From Streptomyces cyaneus (GTDB lineage Bacteria > Actinomycetota > Actinomycetes > Streptomycetales > Streptomycetaceae), in contig NZ_ML138678.1 of NCBI RefSeq assembly GCF_004028635.1, positions 930,001 to 994,000 on the forward strand: a stretch of DNA of 64,000 bases, given 5' to 3'. The notes below the pieces were generated by a model. The model saw only the letters and a list, made by a program, of their open reading frames with translations, was not told the DNA's origin and did not search any database. The position numbers and the translations under genes were made by a program. Of the stretch, positions 50,917 to 60,333 are shown piece after piece. The stretch's first letter is position 1. Every line of letters starts with the position of its first letter.

Positions 50917-51555
50917 TCACTCGCCGCGGTACAGCTCACGTTTGTCGATGTAGCGCACGACTCCGTCGGGCACCAGATACCAGATGGGATCTCCCTTTGC
51001 GACTCTCGCGCGGCAATCGGTGGACGAGATGGCCAGCGCGGGAACCTCGACCAACGACACGCCGCCCTCCGGGAGCCCGGAGTCGTCGAGGTGGTGGCCG
51101 GGCCTGGTGACCCCGATGAAGTGCGCGAGGGAGAACAACTCTTCCGAGTCCCGCCAGGTCAGGATCTGGCCCAGGGCGTCGGCGCCGGTGATGAAGAAGA
51201 GGTCGGTGTCCGGGTTGAGCACGCGCAGGTCACGCAGGGTGTCCACGGTGTACGTCGGGCCGCCGCGGTCGATGTCGATGCGGCTGACGGAGAACTGCGG
51301 GTTCTCGGCGGTGGCGATGACCGTCATCAGATAGCGGTCCTCGGCCGGGGAGACGTGCCGGTGGCTCTTCTGCCACGGCTGGCCGGTCGGCACGAACACG
51401 ACCTCGTCGAGGTGGAACTGCGCGGCGACCTCACTGGCCGCGACGAGGTGGCCGTGGTGGATCGGGTCGAACGTTCCACCCATGACGCCGAGGCGGCGCT
51501 TGCCGGGGTTCGTGGGGCCGCTTCCGGGGCCGGTAGGCATGTCCTGCTCTCCCAT
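50917..51555 (-). CDS. nadD: Nicotinate-nucleotide adenylyltransferase
   Basis: A 212-residue enzyme with [20 protein letters not shown] (HxGH), and the ISSTDCR motif (ISSTxxR), the two nucleotidyltransferase signatures. It makes deamido-NAD from nicotinate mononucleotide and ATP. ATG at 51555 or 51540 are possible starts; both have a weak ribosome site. The gene lies 25 bp upstream of the LCP gene, the usual nadD-LCP-rsfS order. Confidence 0.95.
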   Translation of the reverse strand: MGEQDMPTGPGSGPTNPGKRRLGVMGGTFDPIHHGHLVAASEVAAQFHLDEVVFVPTGQPWQKSHRHVSPAEDRYLMTVIATAENPQFSVSRIDIDRGGPTYTVDTLRDLRVLNPDTDLFFITGADALGQILTWRDSEELFSLAHFIGVTRPGHHLDDSGLPEGGVSLVEVPALAISSTDCRARVAKGDPIWYLVPDGVVRYIDKRELYRGE

Positions 51556-51644
51556 GCGTGCAGACCCTACCGGCCCCGCCTGAGGGGCCTCGGCCGACAG
51601 CTGCGGCAACTGCCCGGGCGGACCGGGAAAGGCCTGGTCGCAGC

Positions 51645-51809
51645 TCAGCGGTCGCGGTTGAAGCGGGTCGTGATCCACAGCAGGAGCAGCAGGATGACGA
51701 AGGCGCCACCCCCGGTGAGCCACGGGCTGATGCTGTCGTGGTTGCCCCCGTGCTCCTCGCCCTCGGCGGCGAGGGTGACCAACTGGGCAGCGGCGCTGTG
51801 GAAGCTCAT
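51645..51809 (-). CDS. Small single-pass membrane protein, 54 residues
   Basis: A 54-residue protein, [20 protein letters not shown] then a helix ([16 protein letters not shown]) and a basic end RFNRDR. ATG at 51809, weak ribosome site. It is probably co-transcribed with nadD. Size and layout match the next small gene upstream, but sequence similarity is low. Function unknown. Confidence 0.7.
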   Translation of the reverse strand: MSFHSAAAQLVTLAAEGEEHGGNHDSISPWLTGGGAFVILLLLLWITTRFNRDR

Positions 51810-51940
51810 CTTCGGCGTGACCTATCGGGTGTGGGCGGGATAAAGATGTCGGCCCATCGTAAGCGGGCGCCATGACGGCGATCACGCCGACTCCACCGTT
51901 GGGGCGCCTGCGACGGCCCGCGGGGAACCTTCCCGGGGGC

Positions 51941-52102
51941 TCACTCGTCCTTCCGCCTGTAGCCCCGCAACAGGAACCACGCGGTCAGCACACAGCCCAC
52001 GACCATCACGATCAGTACGACCCGGAGCAGATTCCCCGCCCCCTGCTGCTCGGCTGCGCTCGCGGCCTCGGTGAGCCAGGCGGCGGCGGGGTTGTGCTCC
52101 AT
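51941..52102 (-). CDS. Small single-pass membrane protein, 53 residues
   Basis: A 53-residue protein, [20 protein letters not shown] then a helix [21 protein letters not shown] and RGYRRKDE. The GGAG before ATG at 52102 is clear. The helix is followed by basic residues, so the N terminus should face outside. Position next to nadD and the 54-residue gene suggests a shared role in a membrane complex. Confidence 0.72.
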   Translation of the reverse strand: MEHNPAAAWLTEAASAAEQQGAGNLLRVVLIVMVVGCVLTAWFLLRGYRRKDE

Positions 52103-52248
52103 GGCGCGGAACTCCTTCGCTGTAGTGCCCGTCCACGGTAACTCCGCCTAGGCTGGGCTCTGCTTCGGGGGTGCAAAGGGCGGAACAAGGCTCAGCAAAG
52201 GGCCGCAGAGAGCCATAGAGAGCCATCCACACGCACATGGGGGAAGAC

Positions 52249-53346
52249 ATGTCCGACGGCCACGAGCACAACGGGCACGAGAACGTACCGAGCAGGCAGC
52301 GCAGGCGCTTCCCGGGGATCTCCTCGCGCGCGTACGAGCACCCGGCGGACCGTTCGGCCCTGGTGGCCCTGCGCAAGCTCAGCGGCTTCGACACGGTCTT
52401 CAAGGCCTTGAGCGGCCTGCTGCCCGAGCGCAGCCTCAGGCTGCTGTTCCTGTCCGACTCGGTGCGGGTGTCGGAGCAGCAGTTCGCGCACCTCAACGAC
52501 ATGCTGCGGGACGCCTGTTACATCCTGGACCTGGAGAAGGTCCCGCCGATGTACGTCAACCAGGACCCGGTGCCGAACGCGATGTGCATCGGCCTGGACG
52601 AGCCGATCATCGTGGTCACGACGGGGCTGCTGGAGCTGCTCGACGAGGAGGAGATGCGGGCGGTGGTCGGCCACGAGGTGGGCCACGCCCTCTCCGGCCA
52701 CTCGGTCTACCGCACGATCCTCCTCTTCCTGACCAGCCTGGCCGTCCGGGTCGCCTGGATCCCGCTGGGCAACATCGCGATCATGGCGATCGTGACGGCG
52801 CTGCGCGAGTGGTTCCGCAAGTCGGAGCTGTCCGCCGACCGGGCCGGCCTGCTCGTCGGCCAGGACCTCCAGGCCTCGATGCGCGGCCTGATGAAGCTCG
52901 CGGGCGGCCACCATCTGCACGAGATGAACGTGGACGCCTTCCTGAAGCAGGCCGAGGAGTACGAGGCGGGCGGCGACCTGCGCGACTCGGTCCTGAAGAT
53001 CCTGAACGTCCTGCCCCGCTCCCACCCCTTCACCACGGTCCGCGCGGCCGAGCTGAAGAAGTGGGCCGAGTCCCGCGACCACCAGCGGATCATGGACGGC
53101 CACTATCCGCGCCGCTCGGAGGACAAGGACACGTCGGTCACCGACTCCTTCCGCGAGTCGGCGTCCCACTACGCCACCCACGTGAAGTCCTCCAAGGACC
53201 CCCTGATGAAGCTGGTCACGGACATCGCCGGCGGCGCGGGAGACCTGGGCGGCCGGGTGCGAAGGGGCTTCGGCGGCTTCACAAGCGCCCCACCGAAGGA
53301 CGAGCCGAGGCGCGACGACACGGACGACGAAGGATCCGGCAGCTGA
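52249..53346 (+). CDS. M48-family zinc metalloprotease
   Basis: A 365-residue protease with the HEVGH motif (VVGHEVGHALSGH), the conserved ELSADRAG segment that gives the third zinc ligand, and two membrane-like helices between (TILLFLTSLAVRVAWIPLG and NIAIMAIVTAL), as in HtpX. It probably degrades damaged membrane proteins or regulates an anti-sigma factor. Two ATG codons (52237 and 52249) are possible; GGGGGAAG before 52249 favours the second. Confidence 0.88.
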   Translation: MSDGHEHNGHENVPSRQRRRFPGISSRAYEHPADRSALVALRKLSGFDTVFKALSGLLPERSLRLLFLSDSVRVSEQQFAHLNDMLRDACYILDLEKVPPMYVNQDPVPNAMCIGLDEPIIVVTTGLLELLDEEEMRAVVGHEVGHALSGHSVYRTILLFLTSLAVRVAWIPLGNIAIMAIVTALREWFRKSELSADRAGLLVGQDLQASMRGLMKLAGGHHLHEMNVDAFLKQAEEYEAGGDLRDSVLKILNVLPRSHPFTTVRAAELKKWAESRDHQRIMDGHYPRRSEDKDTSVTDSFRESASHYATHVKSSKDPLMKLVTDIAGGAGDLGGRVRRGFGGFTSAPPKDEPRRDDTDDEGSGS

Positions 53347-53490
53347 GCTATTCAGCCCGTCCGGCGTTTGAGGACGAGGCCCGTTCAGGGCCGAAGCGGG
53401 GGTCTGGGGGCCGCAGGCCCCCACCGGGGTCGAAGGGGCGGAGCCCCTTCAAGGACGGGAAGGGTAGGGGCGGCGGGGGCGATAAAACTC
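53344..53490. repeat. REP-like intergenic repeat shared with 4596-4666
   Basis: Bases 53353-53423 are identical over 71 bp to 4596-4666, and the following CGGAGCCCCTTCAAGGACGGG stretch matches the reverse complement of about 4431-4480. The block lies after the M48 protease gene, between convergent genes, and would fold into strong hairpins, so it may act as a terminator. Confidence 0.9.
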
Positions 53491-53495
53491 CCCGC

Positions 53496-54566
53496 TCAAA
53501 CCTTCGGCTGGGCCCCCGCCGCCAGCGACCCGCACAGCGCCGTCGCCCCGCCCGTGGCGTACGGGTCGGTCCCCGCCGGCCCGCCCTCCTTCGCCGTCTG
53601 CCCCGCCAGCAGCGGATGCAGCCGGTTCGTGGAGTCCTCGGCGCAGGACAGCGGCCCCGCCTGGACATAGGACACGACCAGCTGGACCTGATTCAGCCGC
53701 AGGTCCTCACGGTCGAACCGGAACTGCAGCTCCCGACGCACGGTGAAAAGTGAGGCCTGATCCGCACCGGCCCCCACCGCCCGCAGCGCGTACACAAACG
53801 TGTGATCGGCCGTGACCTCCAGCGTCGAGGAGTCGGTCTCCGCGGCCTGCAGCGTCCCCTGCACCCGGATCTTGCGATCGGCCAGCTCGGCCTGAGCCGG
53901 ATCGAACCGAACCAGCCACCCGGTCGGCGCATGCCGCCCGTCCGCGGCCGGATGGCGGAAGCTCTGGTCGAACTGGTCCAGTTGGTCGGGATCGAGCAGG
54001 ACCCGCACCGGACGGACCTGGTCCCCGGTGAGCACCTCGGGGTACAGCGAGGACCGCACGATGTAGTCCTTGGCGATACTCAGCGCGTTCGTCACCTGAC
54101 TGTCCGAGAAGTGCGCGGTACGCCGCGCGGCCGGCAGCGGTATGCCCTCCGCGCCGATGCGGAACTGCGCGGCGGGACTCTGCGCGTACAGGTGGTCGGT
54201 GTCGCTCGCCCCGGGCACCTTGCCCTGCGGGGCGAGCGGGATGACGGTCATCCGCAGGGGCTCGGCGGGCGGCCCGGAACTCGCGGGGTTCTGATAGGGG
54301 TGCCGTACACCCATATAGATCGCCGTACCGAAGGCAACGGCGATCAACAGGACCAGGATCAGCGCCTGCCGGGACAGGCCCCGGCGCAGCGGTGGACGGC
54401 GGCGTACGGCGGGCGCGTGGTCGGCGATGCGCTCCTGCGCGGAGAACTCCTGAAGGCGGGCAGCACGGACGAACGACTCGTCGAAGACGACGGATCGGTA
54501 CTCGTCCTCACCACCTCCGGGGCCGCCCTCGGGTGCCCCCTCGGGTGGGTCTCCAGGCCCTCCCAT
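53496..54566 (-). CDS. Membrane protein with N-terminal SVVFDE-FVRAA motif (356 residues)
   Basis: A proline/glycine-rich cytoplasmic N terminus holds RSVVFDESFVRAARLQEFSAQERI (residues 24-47), followed by one membrane helix (about 67-86) and a 270-residue outer domain with many polar residues and two cysteines near the end (LSCAEDSTN, ALCGSL). The neighbouring 214-residue protein shares the N-terminal motif. ATG at 54566. In S. coelicolor a gene in this position is, as I recall, associated with spore-wall synthesis; role here is unproven. Confidence 0.7.
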   Translation of the reverse strand: MGGPGDPPEGAPEGGPGGGEDEYRSVVFDESFVRAARLQEFSAQERIADHAPAVRRRPPLRRGLSRQALILVLLIAVAFGTAIYMGVRHPYQNPASSGPPAEPLRMTVIPLAPQGKVPGASDTDHLYAQSPAAQFRIGAEGIPLPAARRTAHFSDSQVTNALSIAKDYIVRSSLYPEVLTGDQVRPVRVLLDPDQLDQFDQSFRHPAADGRHAPTGWLVRFDPAQAELADRKIRVQGTLQAAETDSSTLEVTADHTFVYALRAVGAGADQASLFTVRRELQFRFDREDLRLNQVQLVVSYVQAGPLSCAEDSTNRLHPLLAGQTAKEGGPAGTDPYATGGATALCGSLAAGAQPKV

Positions 54567-54687
54567 ATCTTCAGGGTAGGTCGCGGGGAGCTCCGGTAAA
54601 CGCCCTGGTACACGACAAGTTCTGACAGGTTCTCACCAGGATGGTGAGGCAGCTCTCAGCAATGCTCAGGCCCTCGAACAGCTCCGT

Positions 54688-55332
54688 TCAGGGCGTGCGC
54701 GGGATGGCCGAAATGGCGGGCTGGGAGTGATCGGCGGAGGCGGAGGGAGCCGCTCCGCTGCCCTGTTCCAGCCCGGTGGACGCGGGCGGCGGGACCTGGT
54801 CCCGGTTGCCGGAGGAAGCGCCGCGGTAGACCGCCGTGAAGGCCAGCGCGACCATGCCGATCCCCATCACGAGGGCGAGCACCCAGGCGACGGGACGGTG
54901 CCAGCGGACCTGCTTGCCGTATGCCCAGGGGGCGCCGTAACGGTCCTCGAGTATGTCCGTGTCGTCCAGATCGTCGAGCTCGGGATCATGGCCGAAACCG
55001 GTGCGGCCGTCGGGGCCGTACCCGTCGTCGAACCGCTCGCCCCGGCCGTGTGCCCGGCGCGCTTCCGCCTCGGAGGCCTCCGCTCTCGCCTGGGCGGCGG
55101 CCAGGAGGCGCTCGACGGCAGTCGGCTCGTGCACCACGGCCGCCCGTACGAAGGCCTCGTCGAAGACCACGGAGGCGAACTCTTCGTCCGACACCCCGCG
55201 GTCGTGGTCGTCGTCGGGCTCCCAGCCGTCAGGGAACGGCGTGCCCCCCACGTCCTCCGGCACGGATCCAGAGTAGTCCTGGGGGGTCAATTTGGGCAGA
55301 CGGTATGGAAATTCATCCGCCTTGTGAGACAC
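54688..55332 (-). CDS. Membrane protein with N-terminal SVVFDEAFVRAA motif (214 residues)
   Basis: The first 70 residues are acidic and carry ASVVFDEAFVRAAVVHEPTAVERL (53-76), the same motif as in the 356-residue neighbour. A helical region with DDLDDTDILED follows, one membrane helix lies at about 147-168, and a short proline/serine-rich tail is outside. GTG at 55332. In S. coelicolor I recall a protein at this locus interacting with the Mre-type spore-wall complex; this is recall only. Confidence 0.68.
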   Translation of the reverse strand: MSHKADEFPYRLPKLTPQDYSGSVPEDVGGTPFPDGWEPDDDHDRGVSDEEFASVVFDEAFVRAAVVHEPTAVERLLAAAQARAEASEAEARRAHGRGERFDDGYGPDGRTGFGHDPELDDLDDTDILEDRYGAPWAYGKQVRWHRPVAWVLALVMGIGMVALAFTAVYRGASSGNRDQVPPPASTGLEQGSGAAPSASADHSQPAISAIPRTP

Positions 55333-55430
55333 CTCTGGTGCGGCACGGGGGCAGTCCGGGAGCGCGTGTCGGGCGCATATGCCCTGGCCGCGCGCCCCGC
55401 GCCGGGGAGTCCTTCAATGCGCCGGGCGAC

Positions 55431-56717
55431 TCAGCGCCGTACGTGCCCGTCCCCGGTGACGATGTACTTCGTGCTGGTCAGTTCCGGCAGTCCCATCGGA
55501 CCGCGGGCGTGCAGCTTCTGCGTGGAGATGCCGATCTCCGCGCCGAAACCGAACTGGCCGCCGTCCGTGAAGCGGGTGGAGGCGTTCACCGCGACCGTCG
55601 TGGAGTCGACCAGCTGGGTGAACCGGCGGGCGGCCTGCTGCGAGGTGGTCACGATGGCCTCGGTGTGCCCGGAGGTCCACAGGCGGATGTGCTCGACGGC
55701 CTTGTCCAGCGAGTCCACCACCGCGGCGGCGATGTCGTACGACAGGTACTCGCTCTCCCAGTCCTCGGTCGTGGCCTCGACGACGGTCGCCTTGGAGTCC
55801 TTGGCGTACGCCAGCACCCTCTCGTCGGCGTGCACGGTCACCCCGGCCTCCGCGAGGGCGTCCAGGGCGCGCGGCAGGAACTCGGGGGCGATGTCCTGGT
55901 GGACCAGGAGGGTCTCGGCGGCGTTGCAGACGCTGACCCGCTGGGCCTTGGAGTTGATCAGGATCTCGACGGCCATGTCGAGGTCGGCGTGGGCGTCGAC
56001 GTACACATGGCAGTTGCCGGTGCCGGTCTCGATGACGGGGACGATCGACTCCGACACGACGGTCTGGATCAGCGAGGCACCACCGCGCGGGATCAGCACG
56101 TCGACGAGGCCGCGGGCGCGCATCAGCTCGCGCACGCTCTCGCGGCTCTCCCCGGGCACCAGCTGCACGGCGTCGGCGGGCAGCCCGGCCCCGCCCACGG
56201 CATCCCGGATCACCCGGACGAGGGCGGTGTTCGACTCGTACGCCGAGGCCGAGCCGCGCAGCAGCACGGCGTTGCCGGACTTCAGGCAGAGGGCGGCGGC
56301 GTCCACGGTGACGTTCGGGCGGGCCTCGTAGATGATCCCGACGACGCCCAGCGGGACGCGGACCTGGCGCAGGTCGATGCCGTTCGGCAGCGTGGACCCG
56401 CGGACGACCTCGCCGACGGGGTCGGGCAGGGCGACGACGTCCCGCACGTCGGCGGCGATGGCCCGCACCCGCTCCGGCGTGAGCGTCAGCCGGTCGATGA
56501 TCGCCTCGCTGGTGCCGGCCTCGCGGGCCTTGGCGATGTCCTTGGCGTTGGCCTCGACGATTTCGCTCGTACGGACCTCCAGGGCGTCCGCGATGGCGAG
56601 CAGCGCGTCGTCCTTCTCGGCCCGCGGGAGGGGGGCGAGGTCGGCGGCGGCGGCCTTGGCGCGGTAGGCGGCCTGGGTGACCGGGGACATGGAGTCGTAC
56701 GGCGAAAGCGTGGTCAT
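55431..56717 (-). CDS. proA: Glutamate-5-semialdehyde dehydrogenase
   Basis: A 428-residue enzyme; the catalytic-cysteine region [12 protein letters not shown], the NAD(P)-binding [10 protein letters not shown] and the end segment [20 protein letters not shown] are complete. It reduces glutamyl phosphate to glutamate semialdehyde in proline synthesis. ATG at 56717; a second ATG at 56690 is less likely. proB lies upstream on the same strand with a small gene between. Confidence 0.96.
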   Translation of the reverse strand: MTTLSPYDSMSPVTQAAYRAKAAAADLAPLPRAEKDDALLAIADALEVRTSEIVEANAKDIAKAREAGTSEAIIDRLTLTPERVRAIAADVRDVVALPDPVGEVVRGSTLPNGIDLRQVRVPLGVVGIIYEARPNVTVDAAALCLKSGNAVLLRGSASAYESNTALVRVIRDAVGGAGLPADAVQLVPGESRESVRELMRARGLVDVLIPRGGASLIQTVVSESIVPVIETGTGNCHVYVDAHADLDMAVEILINSKAQRVSVCNAAETLLVHQDIAPEFLPRALDALAEAGVTVHADERVLAYAKDSKATVVEATTEDWESEYLSYDIAAAVVDSLDKAVEHIRLWTSGHTEAIVTTSQQAARRFTQLVDSTTVAVNASTRFTDGGQFGFGAEIGISTQKLHARGPMGLPELTSTKYIVTGDGHVRR

Positions 56718-56836
56718 GAAAGAAGGGTAGTGCGACCGGGGCCGGCGTCCTTCCGCTGTCCCATCTCCCGAGACGGAACCGATACGCGCCTCTCGTCCTC
56801 TTTTGCCCCGACGTGCCGCCGGACCCCCACGTGGCG

Positions 56837-57301
56837 CTAGAAGGGATGGACGCCGACGGGGGTCGCCGGTGGCGGCCCGTACCCTTCCGCGATCCGCTGG
56901 TGGTAGGTCTCGCGGTCGATGACCTCCAAGCCGACGATCTCCCAGGCCGGCAGCCCCGCGCTCTGTCGGTGCTCGCCCCACAGGCGCAGGGCGACGGCGG
57001 CCGCGTCGTGCAGGTCGCGGGCCTCTTCCCAGTAGCGGATCTCGGCGTGGTCGTGGGCGTACCTGCTGGTCAGCAGAAAGGGGTGGTCGTGGGCGAGCTG
57101 TTCGAGGGCGCGCCGCAGCTCCTTCAGCGGGGCCTCCTGGCCGGAGACGCTGAGGGTGACGTGCCACAGGCGGGGCAGGTCCTCGGGCTCCTCGTAGCGG
57201 TCGCCGGCCGAGACGCTGGTCAATGCGCGCTCCTCACCGGCCGCACGGGACGAGGCCCCAGCGGCACTGCGGGGCGCCGTCCCAGGGCGCACTCGTCTCA
57301 C
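56837..57301 (-). CDS. Small conserved hypothetical protein
   Basis: The conserved part is [48 protein letters not shown] followed by [24 protein letters not shown]. It looks like a small alpha/beta protein, possibly a ligand-binding domain; function unknown. Two starts are reasonable: GTG at 57301 after GGAGGAGG (about 154 residues) and TTG at 57223 after GGTGAGGAG (about 128 residues). The gene is between proB and proA on the same strand. Confidence 0.72.
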   Translation of the reverse strand: MRRVRPGTAPRSAAGASSRAAGEERALTSVSAGDRYEEPEDLPRLWHVTLSVSGQEAPLKELRRALEQLAHDHPFLLTSRYAHDHAEIRYWEEARDLHDAAAVALRLWGEHRQSAGLPAWEIVGLEVIDRETYHQRIAEGYGPPPATPVGVHPF

Positions 57302-57395
57302 AACGGCCTCCTCCACGCAGTGACCGACTCGGTGGTCGTACGGAATGTCCCTGAGACAAAGTTGAGCAGGCCGCAAGGTCTCGCGGGGCGCTTTT

Positions 57396-57545
57396 GCGGA
57401 ACGTCCACCTCAGGGCGACTCGTATTGCAGGGCGTTCACCCCGTTTTCGGCCGGGGGTCCGGGGGTTGGCCCCCGGGGCAATGCAGCGCGGAACGTCCAC
57501 CTCAGGGCGACTCGTATTGCAGGGCGTTCACCCCGTTTTCGGCCG
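57396..57545. repeat. Perfect 58-bp duplication flanking a REP-like palindrome
   Basis: Bases 57396-57453 and 57488-57545 are identical over 58 bases. The 34-bp spacer holds GGGGTCCGGGGG-TTG-GCCCCCGG, the reverse complement of the palindrome next to dnaJ with one changed base. The duplication lies in the 303-bp gap (57302-57604) downstream of proB, where no gene is seen. Confidence 0.92.
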
Positions 57546-57604
57546 CGCCGTCACCAGGTGGTACTCGACGTCACCGAGCACCACCCCACGTCACCGGACC
57601 GCGC

Positions 57605-58753
57605 TCAGGGGTGCAGGATCACCAGGTCGTCCCGGTGGACGACCTCCCGCTCGTACTCCGCCCCCAACTCCCGAGCGAGTTCCCGCGTCGACCGCCCGAG
57701 CAGTTGCGGGATCTCCTTGGCGTCGAAGCTGACGAGCCCGCGGGCGATCGCGCGCCCCGTGCTGTCGCGCAGCTCGACCGGGTCGCCCGCGCTGAACTCG
57801 CCCTCGACCGCGGCGATTCCGGCGGGCAGCAGCGACTTGCGGCGTTCGACGACCGCCCGTACCGCGCCGTCGTCCAGCGTCAGCGAGCCCTGCGGAGTGG
57901 ACGCGTGCTGGAGCCACAGCAGCCGGTCGGCGGAGCGCTTGCCGGTGGCGTGGAAGTAGGTGCCGGTGTCGCCGCCGGAGAGGGCCTCGGCGGCGTGGAT
58001 GGCGCTGGTCAGGACCACGGGGATGCCCGCGGCGGCCGCGATCCGGGCCGCCTCGACCTTGGTGACCATGCCGCCGGTGCCGACCCCGGCCTTGCCCGCG
58101 CTGCCGATCTCGATCCCGGCCAGATCCGCCGGCCCGCGCACCTCCGCTATCCGCGAGGTCCCCGGCTTGCTGGGGTCGCCGTCGTAGACGCCGTCCACGT
58201 CGGACAGCAGCACCAGCAGATCCGCCCGCGCCAGATGCGCCACCAGGGCGGCGAGTCGGTCGTTGTCGCCGAAGCGGATCTCGTCCGTGGCGACGGTGTC
58301 GTTCTCGTTGACGATCGGGAACGCACCCATCGCGAGGAGCTTGTCGAGGGTGCGCGAGGCGTTGCGGTGGTGGGCGCGGCGGCTCATGTCGTCGCTGGTC
58401 AGCAGCACCTGGCCGACGCGGACGCCGTAGCGGGCGAAGGAGGCGGTGTAGCGGGCGACGAGGAGGCCCTGGCCGACGCTGGCGGCGGCCTGCTGACGGG
58501 CCAGGTCCTTGGGGCGCCGGCGCAGGCCCAGCGGGGCGAGTCCGGCCGCGATGGCACCGGAGGAGACGAGGACGATCTCCCGCTCCCCGCCGCTGCGGCT
58601 CTTGGCGAGGACGTCGACGAGCGCGTCGACCCGGTCGGCGTCCAGGCCGCCGGACGCGGTGGTCAGCGACGAGGACCCCACCTTGACGACGATCCTGCGG
58701 GCGTCGCGCACACCCTGCCTTGCCCCTGCCACCTGTGCTCTTTTCCCTCGCAT
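57605..58753 (-). CDS. proB: Glutamate 5-kinase
   Basis: A 382-residue enzyme with an amino-acid-kinase domain (RRIVVKVGSSSLTT, GGMVTKVEAARIAAAAGIPVV) and a C-terminal PUA domain (FSAGDPVELRD ... ELGAEYEREVVH). It phosphorylates glutamate in the first step of proline synthesis. ATG at 58753; a GTG at 58732 (VAGARQGVRDARR) may be the true start. Divergent from the pyruvyl-transferase family gene. Confidence 0.95.
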   Translation of the reverse strand: MRGKRAQVAGARQGVRDARRIVVKVGSSSLTTASGGLDADRVDALVDVLAKSRSGGEREIVLVSSGAIAAGLAPLGLRRRPKDLARQQAAASVGQGLLVARYTASFARYGVRVGQVLLTSDDMSRRAHHRNASRTLDKLLAMGAFPIVNENDTVATDEIRFGDNDRLAALVAHLARADLLVLLSDVDGVYDGDPSKPGTSRIAEVRGPADLAGIEIGSAGKAGVGTGGMVTKVEAARIAAAAGIPVVLTSAIHAAEALSGGDTGTYFHATGKRSADRLLWLQHASTPQGSLTLDDGAVRAVVERRKSLLPAGIAAVEGEFSAGDPVELRDSTGRAIARGLVSFDAKEIPQLLGRSTRELARELGAEYEREVVHRDDLVILHP

Positions 58754-58844
58754 ACGTCCGGTTCCCTGCTCGGCAATCTACGCGAAGTGGATCGTGCGGC
58801 GCGCGGGGATTCCAGCCCCCGGACAGGCGAGCGGTAACTGTTTG

Positions 58845-58923
58845 CTCACGGGTCGCATACGGCAAAAAGGTTGCGTTGGTTGCCTATAGAAAACAACGAC
58901 AGTGCAAACTTATTTTGAACGCT
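58845..58923 (+). promoter_or_regulatory. AT-rich promoter region before the wall-polymer gene
   Basis: The stretch GGTTGCGTTGGTTGCCTATAGAAAACAACGACAG... is far more AT-rich than its surroundings. TATTTT at about 58911-58916 ends 7 bases before the GTG start, with TATAGA further upstream. No ribosome site precedes the start, so a leaderless transcript is likely. Confidence 0.5.
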
Positions 58924-60333
58924 GTGTCACACAATGCCCATCATGGTCACCGCGAGAAGCGCATCCTGCTCCGCTCGGGTAAGAGCCCCTACGACGTCGT
59001 TTCCGTGGAGGAGGCCCTCCACCGGGACGTCATCGCCACCAACTCCGGCAACCTGATCTTCAGCGACGCCACCCACAAGATCCTCGAGACCCCGCACACC
59101 GAGGTCGTCTCGAACGGCATCCGCACCGAGGTCTCGGCGGCGGACCGGATCAACGAGGAGTACGACGCGTTCGTCGTCCCGCTCGCCAACGCGTTCCGGC
59201 CTTCCTTCGAGGCGCAGTTGAAGCGGCTGACGCGGCTGATCACCAAGCTGAAGATCCCGGTGGTCGTGGTCGGCGTCGGCGCGCAGGCCGGGCTCGGCTA
59301 CAACGCGGCGCGCCTGAAGGGCATCGAGCCCTCCGTGCGCGAGTTCGTCTCCGCGGTGCTCGACCGCAGCGCCTCGATCGGAGTCCGGGGCGAGTTCACC
59401 GAGAAGTACCTCAAGGACCTGGGCTTCCGGGACGTCGAGGTCATCGGCTGCCCCTCGCTCTTCATGTACGGCAAGGAGCTCACCGTCACCAAGCGGGAAG
59501 CCTCCCTCGGCGCCGGCTCCCGGATCGCGGTCAACGGCTCGCACAACGCGGTGAAGTCACAGGGCCTGGAGCGGGTCATCACCCGCGCCCACGCCCGCTA
59601 CCCGAACCTGCGCTTCATCGGCCAGAACATCAGCGACGCACGGCAGTTGCACTGGCGGGACCTGTCCGACCCGAACGGCCTGGTGACGGCGATGCCGACG
59701 CACCCCGAGCACCCGATGTACCGGGAGGACAAGGTCCGCGTCTACGTCGACCCGGTCACCTGGATCGACGACCTGCGCGCCTTCGACTTCTCCTTCGGCT
59801 CCCGCATCCACGGCAACATCGCCGCGCTGCTCGCCGGCACACCGGCGACGGTGCTGTGCGGCGACTCGCGCACGCTGGAGCTGTGCCGCTACTTCGGCAT
59901 CCCGCACCGCCGGATCGACAAGCTGCCCGAGGACCTGGACCCGGCGTCGCTGTACGAGGAGGCCGACTTCGGCGCCTTGACGAGCGGCCACCAGGAGCGG
60001 TTCGAGCGGTTCACGGGGTTCCTGGACCGCAACGGCCTGGACAACACGTTCACGCACGGCGACGGCGGCGCCGCCTTCGAGGAGCGCATGCGGTCGCTGG
60101 CCTTCCCGGCGGGCATCCGCCCCTGGAACGACGCCGACCTCGCCTCGCTCACCACCAGGTTCGGCTGGCTGCAGAGCCGTATCAGCGAACTCACCACGGA
60201 CAACGACCGGTTGAGACGCGAGATGGCCCGCGCCGGCAAGGGAGGCGGGGCGCTTCCGGCGGCGTCCGTCTACCGCCGGGCCCGCCGGGTGGTGGGCGGG
60301 CCGATCCGGCGGGCGCTGCAGTCGGGACGCTAG
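58924..60333 (+). CDS. Polysaccharide pyruvyl transferase family protein
   Basis: About 469 residues from GTG at 58924 (no ribosome site; an AT-rich -10-like box sits just upstream). The domain of the polysaccharide pyruvyl transferase fold is indicated by VVVVGVGAQAGLG, GVRGEFTEKYLKDLG, and DFSFGSRIHGNIAALLAGTPATVLCGDSRTLELCRYF, the last being the conserved GxRxHG-type signature. It probably adds pyruvate or acts as a related glycopolymer transferase. The C-terminal tail is basic and the stop TAG comprises the first bases of a MITE terminal repeat. Confidence 0.82.
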   Translation: MSHNAHHGHREKRILLRSGKSPYDVVSVEEALHRDVIATNSGNLIFSDATHKILETPHTEVVSNGIRTEVSAADRINEEYDAFVVPLANAFRPSFEAQLKRLTRLITKLKIPVVVVGVGAQAGLGYNAARLKGIEPSVREFVSAVLDRSASIGVRGEFTEKYLKDLGFRDVEVIGCPSLFMYGKELTVTKREASLGAGSRIAVNGSHNAVKSQGLERVITRAHARYPNLRFIGQNISDARQLHWRDLSDPNGLVTAMPTHPEHPMYREDKVRVYVDPVTWIDDLRAFDFSFGSRIHGNIAALLAGTPATVLCGDSRTLELCRYFGIPHRRIDKLPEDLDPASLYEEADFGALTSGHQERFERFTGFLDRNGLDNTFTHGDGGAAFEERMRSLAFPAGIRPWNDADLASLTTRFGWLQSRISELTTDNDRLRREMARAGKGGGALPAASVYRRARRVVGGPIRRALQSGR

